DNA from: Adenanthera pavonina
Lineage: Eukaryota > Streptophyta > Magnoliopsida > Fabales > Fabaceae
Reading direction: 5' to 3'
NCBI GenBank assembly: GCA_026686845.1
Contig: JAIVEN010000019.1
Coordinates: 33,918,501-33,982,500, forward strand
DNA: 64,000 nucleotides
Part shown: positions 13,108 through 26,327 of the stretch, piece by piece
Numbering within the stretch: position 1 is the stretch's first letter
How the letters are laid out: each line of letters begins with the position of its first letter
Notes under the pieces: generated by a model
Databases searched by the model: none
What the model was told of the DNA's origin: nothing
What the model saw: only the letters and a program-made list of their open reading frames with translations
Translations under genes and position numbers: made by a program

Positions 13108-14119
13108 GTGCACATCTATCATTAATATTTAGAATATGTCATATAAATTTATGATCTCTAGCTATACCATTAAATGAGAAATTCTATATTTCTCTCTCTT
13201 TTATTTTGGCCAATACCTTCTTCTTAAAATTATCATCTTGTTTTTTAAAAAATATAAATTATATATTTGGCTTGATATTCTTGGAATTTAGTTTCACTCC
13301 AATGTGTGTAAAAAATTCAAACAATTGGAGGATCAACTTCGTCTTCTAATAAATGACTTGAATCAATGCCTTCAAAGGGGGCCACACAACACTCAAAAAG
13401 TTTAGATAAGCAATTTGATGTAAATGAAGAAAATATGTTAAAAAATTGAGAGCTCGTGCAGTGAGGGTGTCAATTTAATAACTAAGTAGAACTATTATGT
13501 AGCATAGCAACTAACCTAGGTTGTGTTCACAAAGGAGGAATGAGTGAAAATGATTAGGAAAGTTTAAAGAATATTTATATAAAAATGCAATGAATTTTAT
13601 ACTAAATACAATGCAAATTTGAGGATGCAATGAAGGGTTTTGGTTTTATAAAACTTTTAAAAGAAATGGAATCAAAATAAACAAAGGAAGAACAATGCAA
13701 AGCCTTAAAACGAGTAAGGAAAGAAAAAAAAATGTGTGGATGAATGGAATAAAATGTGGTTTGATTCAAGTTGGAATTAGGTGAGAGGTGCATCATATGA
13801 ACAAATATGTTTTACCTAAAAAATTACTCTAAAGATAGCATGAATTAATTACAAGTCAATCCCAATTCATTATCCTTTAAATGATATTTGAACATATATA
13901 ATTGATATTAAATTCTTAGCCAAGCATTTGATCAAATACCGTGAAGGCATATTTCCAATTCTAGTTATCCTGTGAACTTTGAATTGTCATGTCTTTCCAT
14001 AGGCAATTATCATCCATTTGGCCCAATGCAACACCTTACTTTATCATACATTTTCCCAAGTAGTATAGCATTTCTAATGTCCAACTAAGTCATTTTAGAA
14101 GCTTGAATCATTAAAGGAA
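13108..14119. other. Non-coding, retroelement-spacer-like sequence
   Basis: No gene is seen. The stretch 13440-14110 resembles untranslated spacer of large plant LTR elements and adjoins the second LTR-like repeat, so it may be internal sequence of that element. A minus-strand open frame (13796-13602) has no recognisable domain. Confidence 0.4.
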
Positions 14120-16850
14120 TTAAATCATAACTAATTCTAGAAAAATGATATTAATGTGATTCAAGTCTCTAAATGAAGCTAGAAATATTCTATACAAGGG
14201 AAAAATATGAAACTTGTATTTAACTTCACCAATTGATACAGTTTAATACTTAAACTTCCACTATTTGAATGGTCATTTTCTCTTTTTCAAGATTTTGACC
14301 ATAATTTTAAAAATTCATATCTAACTCTATACTAAGTCAAATCATGCATTATGTATGCCATTAGAAAGCTATGTATGTCTACTTACCGTCATATTTTTCT
14401 TATATATTTATTTAACTTGTGTAGGGCATGATTTCAACTTAAATTATTAAGAGTCAGAACCTCACTCTTATTGGAACAGTCTTGGGAAAACTTGTATATC
14501 TCTCATTGTACAACTCCAATTGAATTCAAACTAGTCGCATATTGAACTTAAAACAAAGATAGTTTTAAACATGTAAGCCACTAAATTTTTGGAACTCTGT
14601 ACAATTTTATATTTCCTTTCAAAATAAGTGATTCTTACAGTGAAATTCGTAGTTTTTACTTTATTGTCCAATTTTGACCCTTAACTTCAAAAATATACTA
14701 TAAATTGTGCACATATCCAAATTAAGTGTTCTTTAACTCATTGAAAAGCTTGTTCTCTATAGTTTTAGATAATATATAATACTTGACTTACTTGCCCTGT
14801 TTCAGTCAAACAGTATTGACTTTACTTTTATTGCTAAAAAATGAGTTATTTGCAAGGTAATTATGGAAAATAGGCCTTATAACATGTTCAAATGATCAAT
14901 CCATGTTTCAAATCCATGCCCATTATAATGCTCATAAGAACATAATAGTACAAGGATACAGATCCATATGCATATACATAATTTTTATACATTATTTCAA
15001 AATATGAAATCATAGTTTGAAATTATCATCAAGCATCATTCTCTCTTTCATTCTCTTTGGCTCCTTGATCTCCTTGACATTACTTGTGCCTATCATTTGG
15101 GATACTTAAGGGGATGAGATTGGGGGCAATCTCAGTAGCAAGTTATATTTCATGCAATTATATCAATCATGTCAAATAACTCACATTTGATCACATTTAA
15201 TCACATCAATCATATTTAAACAATAAATTGCCACATTGGTCATAAAAAAATTTGGCAACATAACGGCTTAGAAAATGGACATCCTGGGGAATAAAACCCC
15301 TCATTTTATAGCCAAGATCAATCAAAGAAATCATAATTGCAATATGGCAACACAATTTAATCATAGAAAGATAATGAAAGAACATAAAATAAGAATATGA
15401 AACTTAGCTACCTTGAAGCATTCCTTTGGCTGTTCCTCTTGAATCTAATGCTTCCACTAGCCTCCTTAGGCTTCCTCAAGTCCCTAGACAACATTAGACA
15501 ATGGCTAAAGCCATTGATTTTATAGCATGAGACATAGAGTTCATATGATACCCTACAAACCTTTGAAAATCCATTTTCTTTATCTCAGGCTCTATCTTTG
15601 AGCCAACACTTGCCTTTAAGATTTTTCATCACAGGGAAACCATTTTTGGGGTCAAATTAGTGAAAATCCAACTCCTTCCATCATATTAAACTGACCGAAA
15701 TAAGGGGTTTAAGAGGAAGAATGGGATTTTTTCAAAACTTGCTTCATAACCTTCCAAAACTTATTTCTTTCACTATATCTCACACTTTCTCTAAACTTTA
15801 TTGCATAAAACCACTTCCTTTCTTAAATCCATATCCAAACTGAAACTAAACAGGAAGAGGAGAAGAGGAGAAGCTTCAAAGCTTAGCCTAAACCACTAGA
15901 AAACTAAGTTAGGAATTATAAAAATCACAAGTAGGGATTTACCTATTTTTCTTGAATTTTATCTTTTCCCTTTTTCTTCTCCTTTTTCCTTCACCCCACG
16001 TAGCCTCCCTTTCTTTCACCTTTGCTGCAACTTCTCTTCCCTCTTTCTAAGTATCCAAAATGTCCAACTTGAGGGAGTATAAATAAAAGAAGCCAACCAA
16101 TGAAATCATGCCACCAAAATTTCTTGATTTTTCTTGCAAATTCATGAAAATAATAAATTGATGCTATTTTATCATGTGCAACTTGTGGAGCACGAAATAG
16201 GGAGTATTTTGTTTCAAAAATATTATACTTTTATTTATCCAAATATATCTTGAACCGATCTGGACAAATAAAGTTATTTTAACAGTATATTTTATTATTA
16301 TTGAGATACTAATTATAATTATATTGGGATATAAAATTACCATAATATACTTATCTCAATTGATCCAAATATAAGATCCACACATTTTTCTTGAATGAAT
16401 ACTGTCTCTTCCTGCAGTCCAAACTGACATTTATCAGGTAAGACATTAATATTAAATCATAATTACCCAATAAATATTATTTTGATCTTAATAAATTTCA
16501 TATTATATTCCATTGATCTTAACTCATTGAGAGCTTCATTTTAACTATAGTTTTTCATATTTACAAAATTGCAATTGACCCACGACAAATTTATAATTTT
16601 TAAATTTGTTGGGTCATTAAGTGTAATTTTTGCTAAAATATTTGACTTCTCTTTCCCACGTGAATTCTTATCTACTTGGGGACAAAATTATCATTTTCAT
16701 AATTTTTAGGAGCAAAAATGTAATTTCTCATTTTTCTGTTCAATCAGAAAAAATGACCTCTTTACCTTATTTTACGTAAAATGGCATCTGCCCATTTTTT
16801 GCAAATTTTTTATGTATTTTTAGTTATCTAACATTTTAGGGATTTTATAA
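14120..16850. repeat. LTR-like repeat, copy 2 (about 2.7 kb)
   Basis: Diverged direct copy of 8901-11940. It stops about where the LTR of the gag-protease element begins, so it may have been cut by that insertion. With only about 2 kb of non-coding DNA between the copies, they are either the LTRs of a gutted element or two separate solo LTRs. Confidence 0.6.
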
Positions 16851-18662
16851 TTACAATCTATTTTCAATTCAAACATTATCCTAAATATCTCAATTCAATA
16901 TCCCAAGCATGAATTTAATACAAACCAGCAAGTTAAATTAAGAATAAAAGATAATGCTCAAGATTGAAAATTAAGAACAAGTTGCCATTAACATAATCCT
17001 CAATTTAAACTACCACAATCTACTCTTCTATAAGACATCTAACAAATATAATTCTTAATCAATATAGTTACACACCCCAATCCTCCACAATCAACTAAAT
17101 CAACAAACCCTACAAGTTAATTAATAAAGCTAATCATGAAGAAAATAGAAAAGAGTAAAGTAGTGATTTATTTCTCTTAGCATCTTTAAGCTCTTGAGTC
17201 TTCAACACCTATCCCCTTCCTCCTCATTGAATCAGCCACCAAAAACCCTCAGTCAAGTGCCATAAGATGTGTTGCAACCCCAAGGAAGAAGGAACTCTAA
17301 GCTATGCCCATGAAGAATTAAGATGAAAATGAAACTCGGTGTTGATCATCACTAACCCTTCAATGGGTTTGATGATTTGTAACTCTTCTTCTACTTGGGT
17401 CCAACCACTATTCAGACATGATTAAGAAAGGAGAAGGATGAATTTTGTGTGAATGATGGAGGAAAAGTGGAGAAAAGATGAGAAAATGGTGAAAATTGAT
17501 GGAAGAAAACAAAAGAATCGGTGGAAATTGATAGAGTTTGTTAGAGTTTTTGAGATAATGGAAGAACAAGAAGAGAGAAGGTAGAGGATCTGGTTCTACA
17601 CAAAATTCCCTTTGTTCATATATGAAAATAATGTCTCTTAATCCATTTTAGCAATTGGAAGTAAGGGCAAAAGTGTTAGATGTAATCCTAACCCTTAGTC
17701 ACATGCTTGGTGGCTTAAGATTTGAAAAAAAATCCAATGCAATTAAAATATTCTTCCAATGCTCTTAAAAATATCTTTCCTCTTTTAATGAAATGTCTAG
17801 CATGTCCTTTTCCCTTGGCACATTAACCTACAAATAAAATGTAACGCATTAAAGTACTAAGGTCATAAAATATAACAATGAAATATTATGTGCACAAAAC
17901 CATGGCTTAATTAAATAAATTCAACAATTCAACATTAGAGGACATTTATGCATGAATTTTATCATCAAAATTAAAATAACTCAGAAAATGATGCAAAAGA
18001 AAGCAAGAAAAAACTCTAAGAACATAGTTAGAAAATAGGGTTCCTAGGAAAGTTGACTAAAATGCCCTTTTTTTTTACTAAACTTTAACCGTCTCTAGAA
18101 TTAAAACCCTAATCATTATGGCCAATTTTGGTAACCCAAAATAATTCTAATTAAGTATGCTAGATGATAATTATGTGATTAATTCAAGAATTATTAAGGA
18201 TAATTAAATGTAATTTTAAGTGGGACTATAACTGGGGGTATTTTGGAAAAGTGAAAAATATGTGAATAATAGATAGAAATTGGTCCAACATGGATTAAAA
18301 TTTAATCACATGGGATGGTTATTGACATTAAATTGATGATGGAATGGAAACTCTCTGAAAAAATTTTACTTGAAATTACATAGAAAACCATAATTTAACC
18401 ATCCGAAAAAGCAAAAACAAGCACTTAATTAGCTAATTAATGTGAAAAATGAAACGATGGAAAGAATTAACAAACAAATCCATGCAATATAATAAAATGT
18501 CATAAAATATGCTTAAAACCAAGGATTTAACACATTTTTCCACAAACTACACAAAACTAGTTAAAACAAAAATATGCAATGAAACACAAAAAAAAAACCA
18601 AATTAATGTGATAAAAATGCTAGATTTAGAGGATAAAAATATTGTAAAATATGGTTACATCA
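16851..18662 (-). repeat. 3' LTR of the Asp/His-tailed gag-protease element
   Basis: The right end is well placed. On the minus strand a purine-rich tract (TAGGTGTAGGAGAA, about 18664-18677) is followed by TGATGTAACCATATTTTAC, the expected order of polypurine tract then LTR start. The left end is only approximate. No second copy is found on the right side, so the 5' LTR appears lost. Confidence 0.55.
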
Positions 18663-20517
18663 ATTCTCCTACACCTAGCTTGTGCACTCTGGGCAAAATC
18701 AATTTAAAATCCTAGGAAAAACCTATGAAAAACAAAGAAAAGGAGGATTGGTAGAGACAACATACAAATGCTAGTCAATGTTATCACATCTGCCAATGCA
18801 AAACAAATTAACACAAATTATAAAATTCAAGTATTGTGGCAAGAAAACTAATCAAGGTCTTCCAAGCTACTAGTCCTCACAAGAGATAAGTATATATATA
18901 TATATATATGCAAGTGAATCACTTTCACTTAAATGTCTAGGCAAGGTGTTTGCACTCAAACTCTTTCTATTTGGTACCTTTCCATAGGCTTGGTAATCTT
19001 TTAGTCTTTTCACTACTCAAGGGTTAAGTGCATACAATGATCAAGAAGACTTTATTAGGGTTGACTAGAATTAGAAAAGGAATGTATTATGTATGAAAAG
19101 GAATGGATAAATAAGGTGAAAGCATGGTAGTCAAGCTACTTTAGTTATTAAGAACATAGAATGAAAATAGAATGGAATGACACATGATACCTATGCCTTA
19201 TTCCAAAATTATGCTACAAATGAAACAACACAATCTTTCTTTTGCTTTTCTCATCATTTTTTTTTTGAGTTGGGTACATCTTATGCTCCATCCCAACTTC
19301 TTATTCACCTCTTTATTTTCTTTTTCTCAACTTTTTAGTTTTTTTTCAAATTTTTAATAAGAATACAATAAGAAGACAATGGAATAGACAAACTAATGGC
19401 CATGAAAGATGAACAAGTAGCATGCAATCATCCATTCTATAAATGATATATGTAGTAATAGCTAGAGAATTCAATTACCATGAAAAGGGTAAGATAAGAA
19501 ATGAAATAATGCATGACAAATCGGTAAAGGGATGAAAAAGAATAACCAAGGCTCAAAAGGGTTAAACAATGGATAATCATGATACAAATGTTAGCTATTT
19601 GGCCATGGATTAAATGCACAAAAAGAATGCCTCTATCATATCAATGCAATGCACAAAACATAAATGTAGTCCGAAGCAAAAAGCATAGCCAAGTTTTAGA
19701 TCAAAACCCAAATAGAAAGATACACTCAAGAAATAAACAGTAGGCTTAAATCCTTACCAAGGTTAAATGTGATTTTTTACTTCAAAAACATAAACTAAAA
19801 CACTTGCCACTTAGCTTGAAAGATATGAAATACATTGAAATGCTTAAGCAAGTCAAGATATTTAAACAAAAACTAACAAAAGTATGTACTTCTACCATCC
19901 AAAAACAAATTTTTTATGATTTTTTTTTAAAAAATTGATGAATTTTTCAAAAACTAATAAGAAAAGCAAAAACTCATCTCTTTCTCTTTTTAAAGACAAA
20001 GAACAGAAACCAAAACAAGAAATCAAAATAAAGATGACTATGAATCTCTCCCTCACACCTAAATAATGCATTGTCCTCAATGTAAAATCATGATCAATCA
20101 ACCTTAACAATCCACTAGTTTAGAAATTATTAATGAATGCATCATCAACAGTATATCTAGCTAATCTAGTCCAGTAATCCCAGTAATCCAGAATGAATAA
20201 GATTAATACAAGGTAAAGTGTGGAAAAAGGAAAGAGTCAACCTGATATCCAAATCATTAGTATAAAACAATGTCTCTAGCAAAACTTGCTTATCTCATTA
20301 CAGATCACATGATAAAACAATGTAAATGCTCCTCCTCTGTGTAGCAAATAACTCAAGTAAACCTCTCATCAAAAGGATATGATTAGTAAACTGAAAAGAT
20401 GAGAAAGAAATCAAAGAGAATTCCATGACAAATCTATGCAATTTAAACCTAGAAACCTCAAACAACTAATGAAATTGTGAATTCCTATCCATTTTACTTT
20501 CCTCAAAACATAAAGTA

Positions 20518-21745
20518 TCAAAAATAAAAGCACAAGTAAAAGTAGATATGTGAGATATAGGAATCAAACAGCAAATGCTCTGACATGCTATCACTATTAA
20601 TATCATATTGAACAATGCAATCCAAAAAGTCATGCCATGCAACAACATATTCATCATCAATTAAAACATTATCATTATGACATGAAATAGAGCAAAGAAA
20701 CTCATGAATGATAGAATATACTACACAATACTCTATATCAATACAGTCTCCAAAACAATAAACTGTATCCTCAATAAACTCACCAATGATCAAGCTATCA
20801 TGTGAATAACCAATTTCAACATGATTATGCATCTCAAAATAACCATCTGGATCAAAGGTATGGTTACTATCATGGAAACTCAAGAATGAATCAATAACAG
20901 AACAATCCAGTCAATCACATGCATAATCTCCAGTACAAAGTAAACTCTCACCAAAAGCAATCAACTTAGAAAAATTCTCATGCATATAATCATCAGCTAA
21001 AACAAACTTTGTAGTATCATCAGTAGTACTATCATCAATCAAAGCATCACTAATAACATAAGTGTCAATAACATAGTTAACATGAGAATTTGTCAATACA
21101 AACTCAGTATGCGCAATAGTCTCATACAAATTAACATTATCCTGCTTGCTTATTTTGGGGTCTTCCTCACACATATCTACTATACTATCACGAGATGAAT
21201 CACTCAAAGAAATGTCATCATGTAAGTACTCAAAAGTGGTAGCATACATGTCATCAATGTGTGGATGTAAACAATCATTTAGCTCATGTACAAAAGTATC
21301 AACTCTAGCATGCATATCATCATCAATACTAGGTAAATCATCTGTGTCTAGCAATCCAAGCAAATCATGCATCATAGCAAAATCATGCATCTCATCAATA
21401 CCCTTAACAAGCAAAGCCTTAGTGCATATGACATGCTCAATAGAATCATCAATAACAGAATCAGCATGTAAATAATCATCAGAAATACAACAAAACCATT
21501 AGTACCCTTAGTAGTACCACTAGCAAAACTAACCAAATCAAGCTCAACAGTGCATGCATCAATGATATCATCAAATGATCCACAAATACCCCCATTATCC
21601 CTATAATTGGAGGACTCAACACTAATACCAAATCGAGAATATCATCAAGATGATTAGCATGCTCTATATCATCATCAACCAACACATCTATCCTACAAAC
21701 ATCATTAGAATATCTAGTGGAATCTAGAATATCGAATCTAATCAC
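20518..21745 (-). pseudogene. Asp/His-rich region following the protease
   Basis: About 400 residues over three frames (21745-21479, 21414-20911, 20883-20518). They are dense in Asp, Asn, His, Ser and aromatic residues (for example HIDDMYATTFEYLHDDISL). The first part (VIRFDILDSTRYSNDVCRID) resembles the linker between protease and reverse transcriptase in Athila-type elements, but no polymerase follows. I do not recognise the rest. The open stretch is long for non-coding DNA, which suggests it was translated until recently. Confidence 0.5.
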
Positions 21746-21748
21746 ATT

Positions 21749-22708
21749 TCACACAAATTCCATAGACAAAGTCCCTACATGCACATCTATTAATGCCCTA
21801 GTACTGCTCAAGAATGGTCTACCCAATATAATCGGAGAACTGCTAGATCTAGTCTTATCCTCAACCATGTCAAGCACATAGAAATCAGCTAGGAAGATCA
21901 AATCTTTTACCTTTACTAGGACATCTTCAAGCACTCCTTTTGGATAAGCACATCGATGATTTGCAAACTGAGCCACTAGCCTTATAGGCTTCAGCTGAAC
22001 ACCTTGGAGTTGAGAGAAAACTGAAGCAAGCATCACAATAATTGCAACTCCCAAGTTGGCTAAAGCATAAAAAAACTCAAGATTCTCAATAGTGCATGGG
22101 ATAAGAAAACTCCCAGGATCTCTACACTTATTAGGTATGGCTAACTGGTAGAGAGATGAAACACTAGCACCAAGCTCAGCCTTGTCATCAAATTTAGGCC
22201 TTTGCCTTGTAATGCATAACTCTTTAAGGACATGAGCATATTTTGGCACTTGTCTCACCAAATCAATTAATGGGATATTAATCTCCACTTTCTTGAAAAT
22301 CTCAAGAATTTCTTTGAACACTTCATTTTCCTTCTTCTTCTTCTTCTCTTTGGTTACCCTAGTAAGAAAGGGCAACACTTGCTTTCCTCCTTCCTCTTTC
22401 TTCTTCTCTTTGTCCTCAAGTGGTGCCGCTTGTATTTTTGCTAAAACAAACTTACCCTCAAGTGTAGAAGAAGGGGTAGCACTATCATGAACCACAGAGT
22501 TATCAACATGAGTGGTAGATATAATAGGAGTGTCAAAAATAACATAAGAGACAATATGTGCATCAATAGTAATAGGCTTGCCCATAGGGGTAGGACCCAT
22601 CTCAAATGGATAAAAAAATGTTACCTTCTTGCCACTTCTCAAGAATATAGCATGAATACCACTAATAGCACTAAGACTGGGCTGTGCACTCTTAGGGTTA
22701 ACCACCAC
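21749..22708 (-). pseudogene. Gypsy-type retropepsin region, active site lost
   Basis: An open 319-codon frame. The second half has the layout of Athila/gypsy proteases: PGSFLIPCTI, the active-site strand, YPKGVLEDVLVKV, then PIILGRPFLSSTRALIDV. The active-site triad, normally Asp-Leu-Gly or similar, reads ALANLGVA here, so the catalytic Asp is Asn. The N-terminal half is a Lys/Glu-rich linker following the gag end (SGIHAIFLRSGKKV). An intact frame with a dead active site suggests slow decay or a non-enzymatic role. Confidence 0.72.
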
Positions 22709-25149
22709 TTGTGAAGGAAGATTCCTTGAGCCTTGGAAATGGATATCACTGATTGAATTAGCAAGTTGGCAAGTTGGCCAATTTGAGTTTGAAGTGTTTG
22801 AATCTCTTGTTGGTGTTGAATGTCCTTTTGTTGCAACATGTTCTCAAGCTTCTTATCTTTTTGTTGAATCTAACTCTCAAGTTTCTGATTATTCTCCATA
22901 AGCATCCTCATCATAGTCTTAATATCATCATCTTGCTTTGGAGCTTCTTGGATAGGAACATTATGTCTCATAGGTGTCATAGATGTAGAACTAGCTCTAG
23001 GAGAAAATCTTGGTTGCTGAAATTGTGAACCACCTCCATATCTCAACTTAGGATGATCCCTTTACCTTGGATTATAGGTGGAAGAATATGGGTCATATCT
23101 TTGAAAATTCTAGTTCATTGATCTAGATGTAAACACAGCACTACATTCAGCTTGATCATTCAAGTAAGGGCATTGATATGTAGGATGTGTAGTAAGTGAA
23201 CATATGGAGCATAATGGACCAACCATAGCAAGAGAATTTATGAGAGCAACAATTGAACTCTAAGGTGTAGAGATGTGAGGTTGAGAAGAATGAGAAGCAC
23301 CTTGAACATGTAAAAGCATCATCTTCTCTACAAGAAAAGCAACTCTATCAAGTTTACTCTTAATACAACTATCTGGTGCATAAGGAACAATCTCATTAAC
23401 ACCTCTTGTGGAAACGCTTTGCCTTTCACCAAATTGTTGGTTGTTTTGTGCCATTCTTTCAAGCAAATCCCATGCTACATTGGGAATCAAGTCCATTACC
23501 ACACCACCGGTTGTAGAATCAATAAGGTTCCTCTCAGGTGACAAGAGGCCTTCATAAAAGTATTGAATCAACAAGTTCTTTTGGATTTGATGGTGGAGAC
23601 AAGTAGTAAGTAAGCGTTGAAAATGATCCCAATATTCATACAAGGATTCACCAGTCATTTGGTTGATGCTATTGATTTCTTTCCTTATGGATAAAGTACG
23701 GACTACCAAAAAGAATTTCTCTAAGAAAACTGATAGAGGATGGCTTGAACAAATTCAGGAGCATGGTAGGAGGCCTTATCACTTGGAAAGATTCAAGCCC
23801 AAGAGAAGCCCATTGGAAGAAATTACTTAAAAGATCATGTGCTTCATTAAAATAGCATGTGACTTAAGCATTATTGGGCTTAATTAGTGTTAATTTCGTT
23901 TTTATTAATTATGGGCTAAACTTAAGTGATTAATAAAGCCCAATTGGTTAATTAATAGTCTTTTTGATGGTCCAACTTGTAAATAAACATGTCATGTGAC
24001 AAACATGTGGTTTCATTAATAAGGTGGCATGTTTATAAAGGGCTTAGGTATTATTTTATTAATTTTTATGAATTTTCGTTATTTTATTTTAGGGCTTTAT
24101 TTTATTAGTTTTCTAGGTTCAATAGGAGTGTTATTTGAGCCCAAAGTCTCCTAATCCTATTAGGACTACTTGAGCCCAAATTAATTAGGGTTTCTAGGCT
24201 TATTATGTTAGATTTTACCTTAAATATTTAAGGCTAACTATTATGTACGTTTTTCATATTTGAATGATTAAAGTTTCAGACTTTGTGAGTTTCTCTTGCG
24301 TTCTTTGAGTGCTAGAGCGAACTGCGACTTATCAAGGAATTGGTCCTTCCTTGTGGCGTCATCAGAACTAGAGTTCAAGAGACCGGTTCTCTTGGGTTCT
24401 AATTCACCTAGACCAACATATCTTGTGTACTTTCTTGTTCATTCTCTTCTTTGTGTGTCTTTCTTCTTATTGTTTTTCAATTTTCCAGTCTTTGTGTCTC
24501 TTGTTTTGTAAAGATCCGGGTGTCATATACATCAAAGTGAGTTCTTTGGACGAGTTCCAAAAGGGTTCACTTATCATTCCTCTTCAATTGATCGCAAGAT
24601 GTGATGAAACTGAGTGGAAAATATAATAGTCAGTCCTTTGTTGCACCCTCAAGAGTGAAAGGAAATGCTCTCATTTTAATTTGTTCCTCTGGGGTATCCT
24701 TTAGGCACATGGTAAAGCATACAATGTGAAATTATTTTAAGAACTTGTATAGATCTTCCCTTGTCAATCCATGAAATTTAGAAAGTAAGTTTAATAATCC
24801 AGACTTCAATTCAAAATTAGCATCAATGGCAGGGTAATTAAGAGACCATATGAAAATGTGCATAAGGAAAAGCTAGTTGCCTAAAAGTTCTATTATTCAA
24901 ATCATTGTTAACACCTTGAGCATGCATGTTTTGTTCATCCATCTCAAATGAAGAATCAAATGAATTAATGGAATCAAGACTATCATTGAAACTTGAAGAA
25001 TCAAATGACTCAACAATATTCAAAGAGTTAAAAGAATTAGATGAGCTACTAGTTAAAGGAAAATTAGTTCTAATCCTTTTTTGTTGATGCAATGTTCTTT
25101 CAATCTTTGGATCAATATCAAGCAATAAATCACATGAAGATTGACTCAT
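22700..25149 (-). pseudogene. Gypsy gag, split by an insertion
   Basis: The N-terminal piece starts at 25149 (MSQSSCDLLLDIDPKIERTL) and runs, with a stop or frameshift near 24838, to about 24628 (MRAFPFTLEGATKD). After the insertion, gag resumes at about 23732 (FLEKFF...LSIRKEIN) with the Retrotrans_gag signature LIQYFYEGLLSPERNLIDST. A CCHC knuckle (CSICSLTTHPTYQC) follows at about 23165-23210, then a Gln-rich coiled segment (22839 onward) that runs into the protease linker. A few gag residues are missing at the insertion point. Confidence 0.8.
23733..24625 (+). mobile_element. 0.9-kb LTR-like insertion inside gypsy gag
   Basis: This block interrupts gag. Its first 100 bases resemble the 3' coding end of another gypsy element (about 23790, AGATTCAAGCCCAAG). 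The rest looks like a plant LTR (TGTGCTTCATTAAAATAGC at about 23839, then a leader-like region ending near GATCCGGGTGTCA at 24514). GAAAA occurs at both edges (about 23727 and 24622) and may be the target duplication. It is probably a truncated element, not a perfect solo LTR. Confidence 0.55.
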
Positions 25150-25561
25150 GCAACATTAAACAAAGGAAAATAAAGCTAAGAAACAAAGACAAGGAGCAAA
25201 GGAAGAAAGAAAATGCAAGAAAATATGAAAACACGAAAACCCTAATTTCGATGGATCAGACTGGACCAAAACCCTAATCATGGAACAAAAAATAAAAATC
25301 ACAAAACTTACTAAAAACAACTAAAAAACACAAATCTTCAATCAGAATGATCAAACAATGCACATATCACTAGAAAAAAATAAAGTGAAAAATACTAAGA
25401 AAATAGAAAAGTCAAAGATCAAATGTCAAAAAGTCAATAGTTAATAAGAAAAGTCAAACTTAGACCAAGATTAAGCAAAATAAAGCTAAACTAATCACTA
25501 ATTACAAATTAAAAATTACAAACTCTAATTACTAACACTCATAGACAAAATCACATGCTAA

Positions 25562-26327
25562 AAAGTAGTATTTTTTAATTTTGGTTTTCATGTACTTAAG
25601 TCTCTCTAATAATATTATTTCTATTTATCATATGTTTTGTTACACTTAAATATGTTTTGCATGTTCTTTTTGTTCTAATGAGTTCTTGAATTCAATTTCT
25701 ATGTAGGATCTTCCTAATCATGAAATAAGGTTAAAGAAAAGAGCACCTATAATTCTCATGAGGACCATTAATAAGTTATTGGATTTATGTAATGACACAC
25801 ATCTTATTGGTACTCAAATTGACAAGTATGTACTTCAGACCAATGTAATATCTAAATTAACTAAAGGGTTGAAAGTTTGTATACCAAGAATTTTTATGAT
25901 TCCATTTGATTTTAAACTATCATTCAATATGAAAAGACAATAGTTCTTCTATGTTATGTTAACTTTTTCTATGACCATAAATAAGAGTTAGAGCTAAAGT
26001 TTGTATATTGTCGAATTATACTTACCACGATCTATTTATACACTACCAACTCTATATTGTTGTTTGCCATGTACAGTCTAAACATTGATGAAAAATATTA
26101 ATTATTGATTAGGATGGCAATCCAAGTGATAATATATCAAATGTTGTGTATAAAGAAGTATTTAATAATTTAAACTAATGATTTATGTATTATCCCTAAC
26201 ACTTAATGTTATTTCTATAATTTTTCAAACATGATTTTTTTACAAAATAAAATTGCACATTAATATTACTTTCAATTTTCTTTTTTTTTGTTGAATTACC
26301 CCGTGCATCACACGTGTGCATATCTAT
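25562..26327 (+). mobile_element. Helitron remnant: helicase C-terminus and 3' hairpin
   Basis: About 25707-25941 translates to LPNHEIRLKKRAPIILMRTI, then LCNDTHLIGTQI, then KVCIPRIFMIPFD. This matches the PIF1-like helicase end of plant RepHel proteins (LPNH...P.MLLRN...LCNGTRL...VFIPR). After a stop come SMTINKS, SLYIVELYLPR and VYKEVFNN, the last helicase motifs in decayed form. About 150 bases further, CCCCGTGCATCACACGTGTG (from 26299) resembles the GC-rich hairpin at Helitron 3' ends. The Rep domain and 5' end are absent. Confidence 0.75.

Larger units (their letters stand above)
18663..25560 (-). mobile_element. Ty3/gypsy-type element with gag and protease but no visible pol
   Basis: Minus-strand order: gag (25149 to about 22700), protease-like region (22708-21749), acidic Asp/His-rich region (21745-20518), then about 1.8 kb of non-coding DNA to the LTR at 18662. 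No reverse transcriptase, RNase H or integrase motif was found between the protease and the LTR. A 0.9-kb insertion splits gag. The 5' LTR is missing: the sequence changes to Helitron-like DNA at about 25560. Gag resembles the Athila/Tat branch. Confidence 0.7.

Noticed and set aside
18509..18715. 68-codon plus-strand frame
   Set aside because: It crosses the LTR end and polypurine tract of the gypsy-type element and has no domain.
21146..21475. 109-codon Ser-rich plus-strand frame
   Set aside because: Antisense shadow of the Asp/His-rich region on the minus strand.
22293..22490. Phe/Ser-rich plus-strand frame
   Set aside because: It is the antisense shadow of the Lys/Glu-rich linker of the gypsy-type element.
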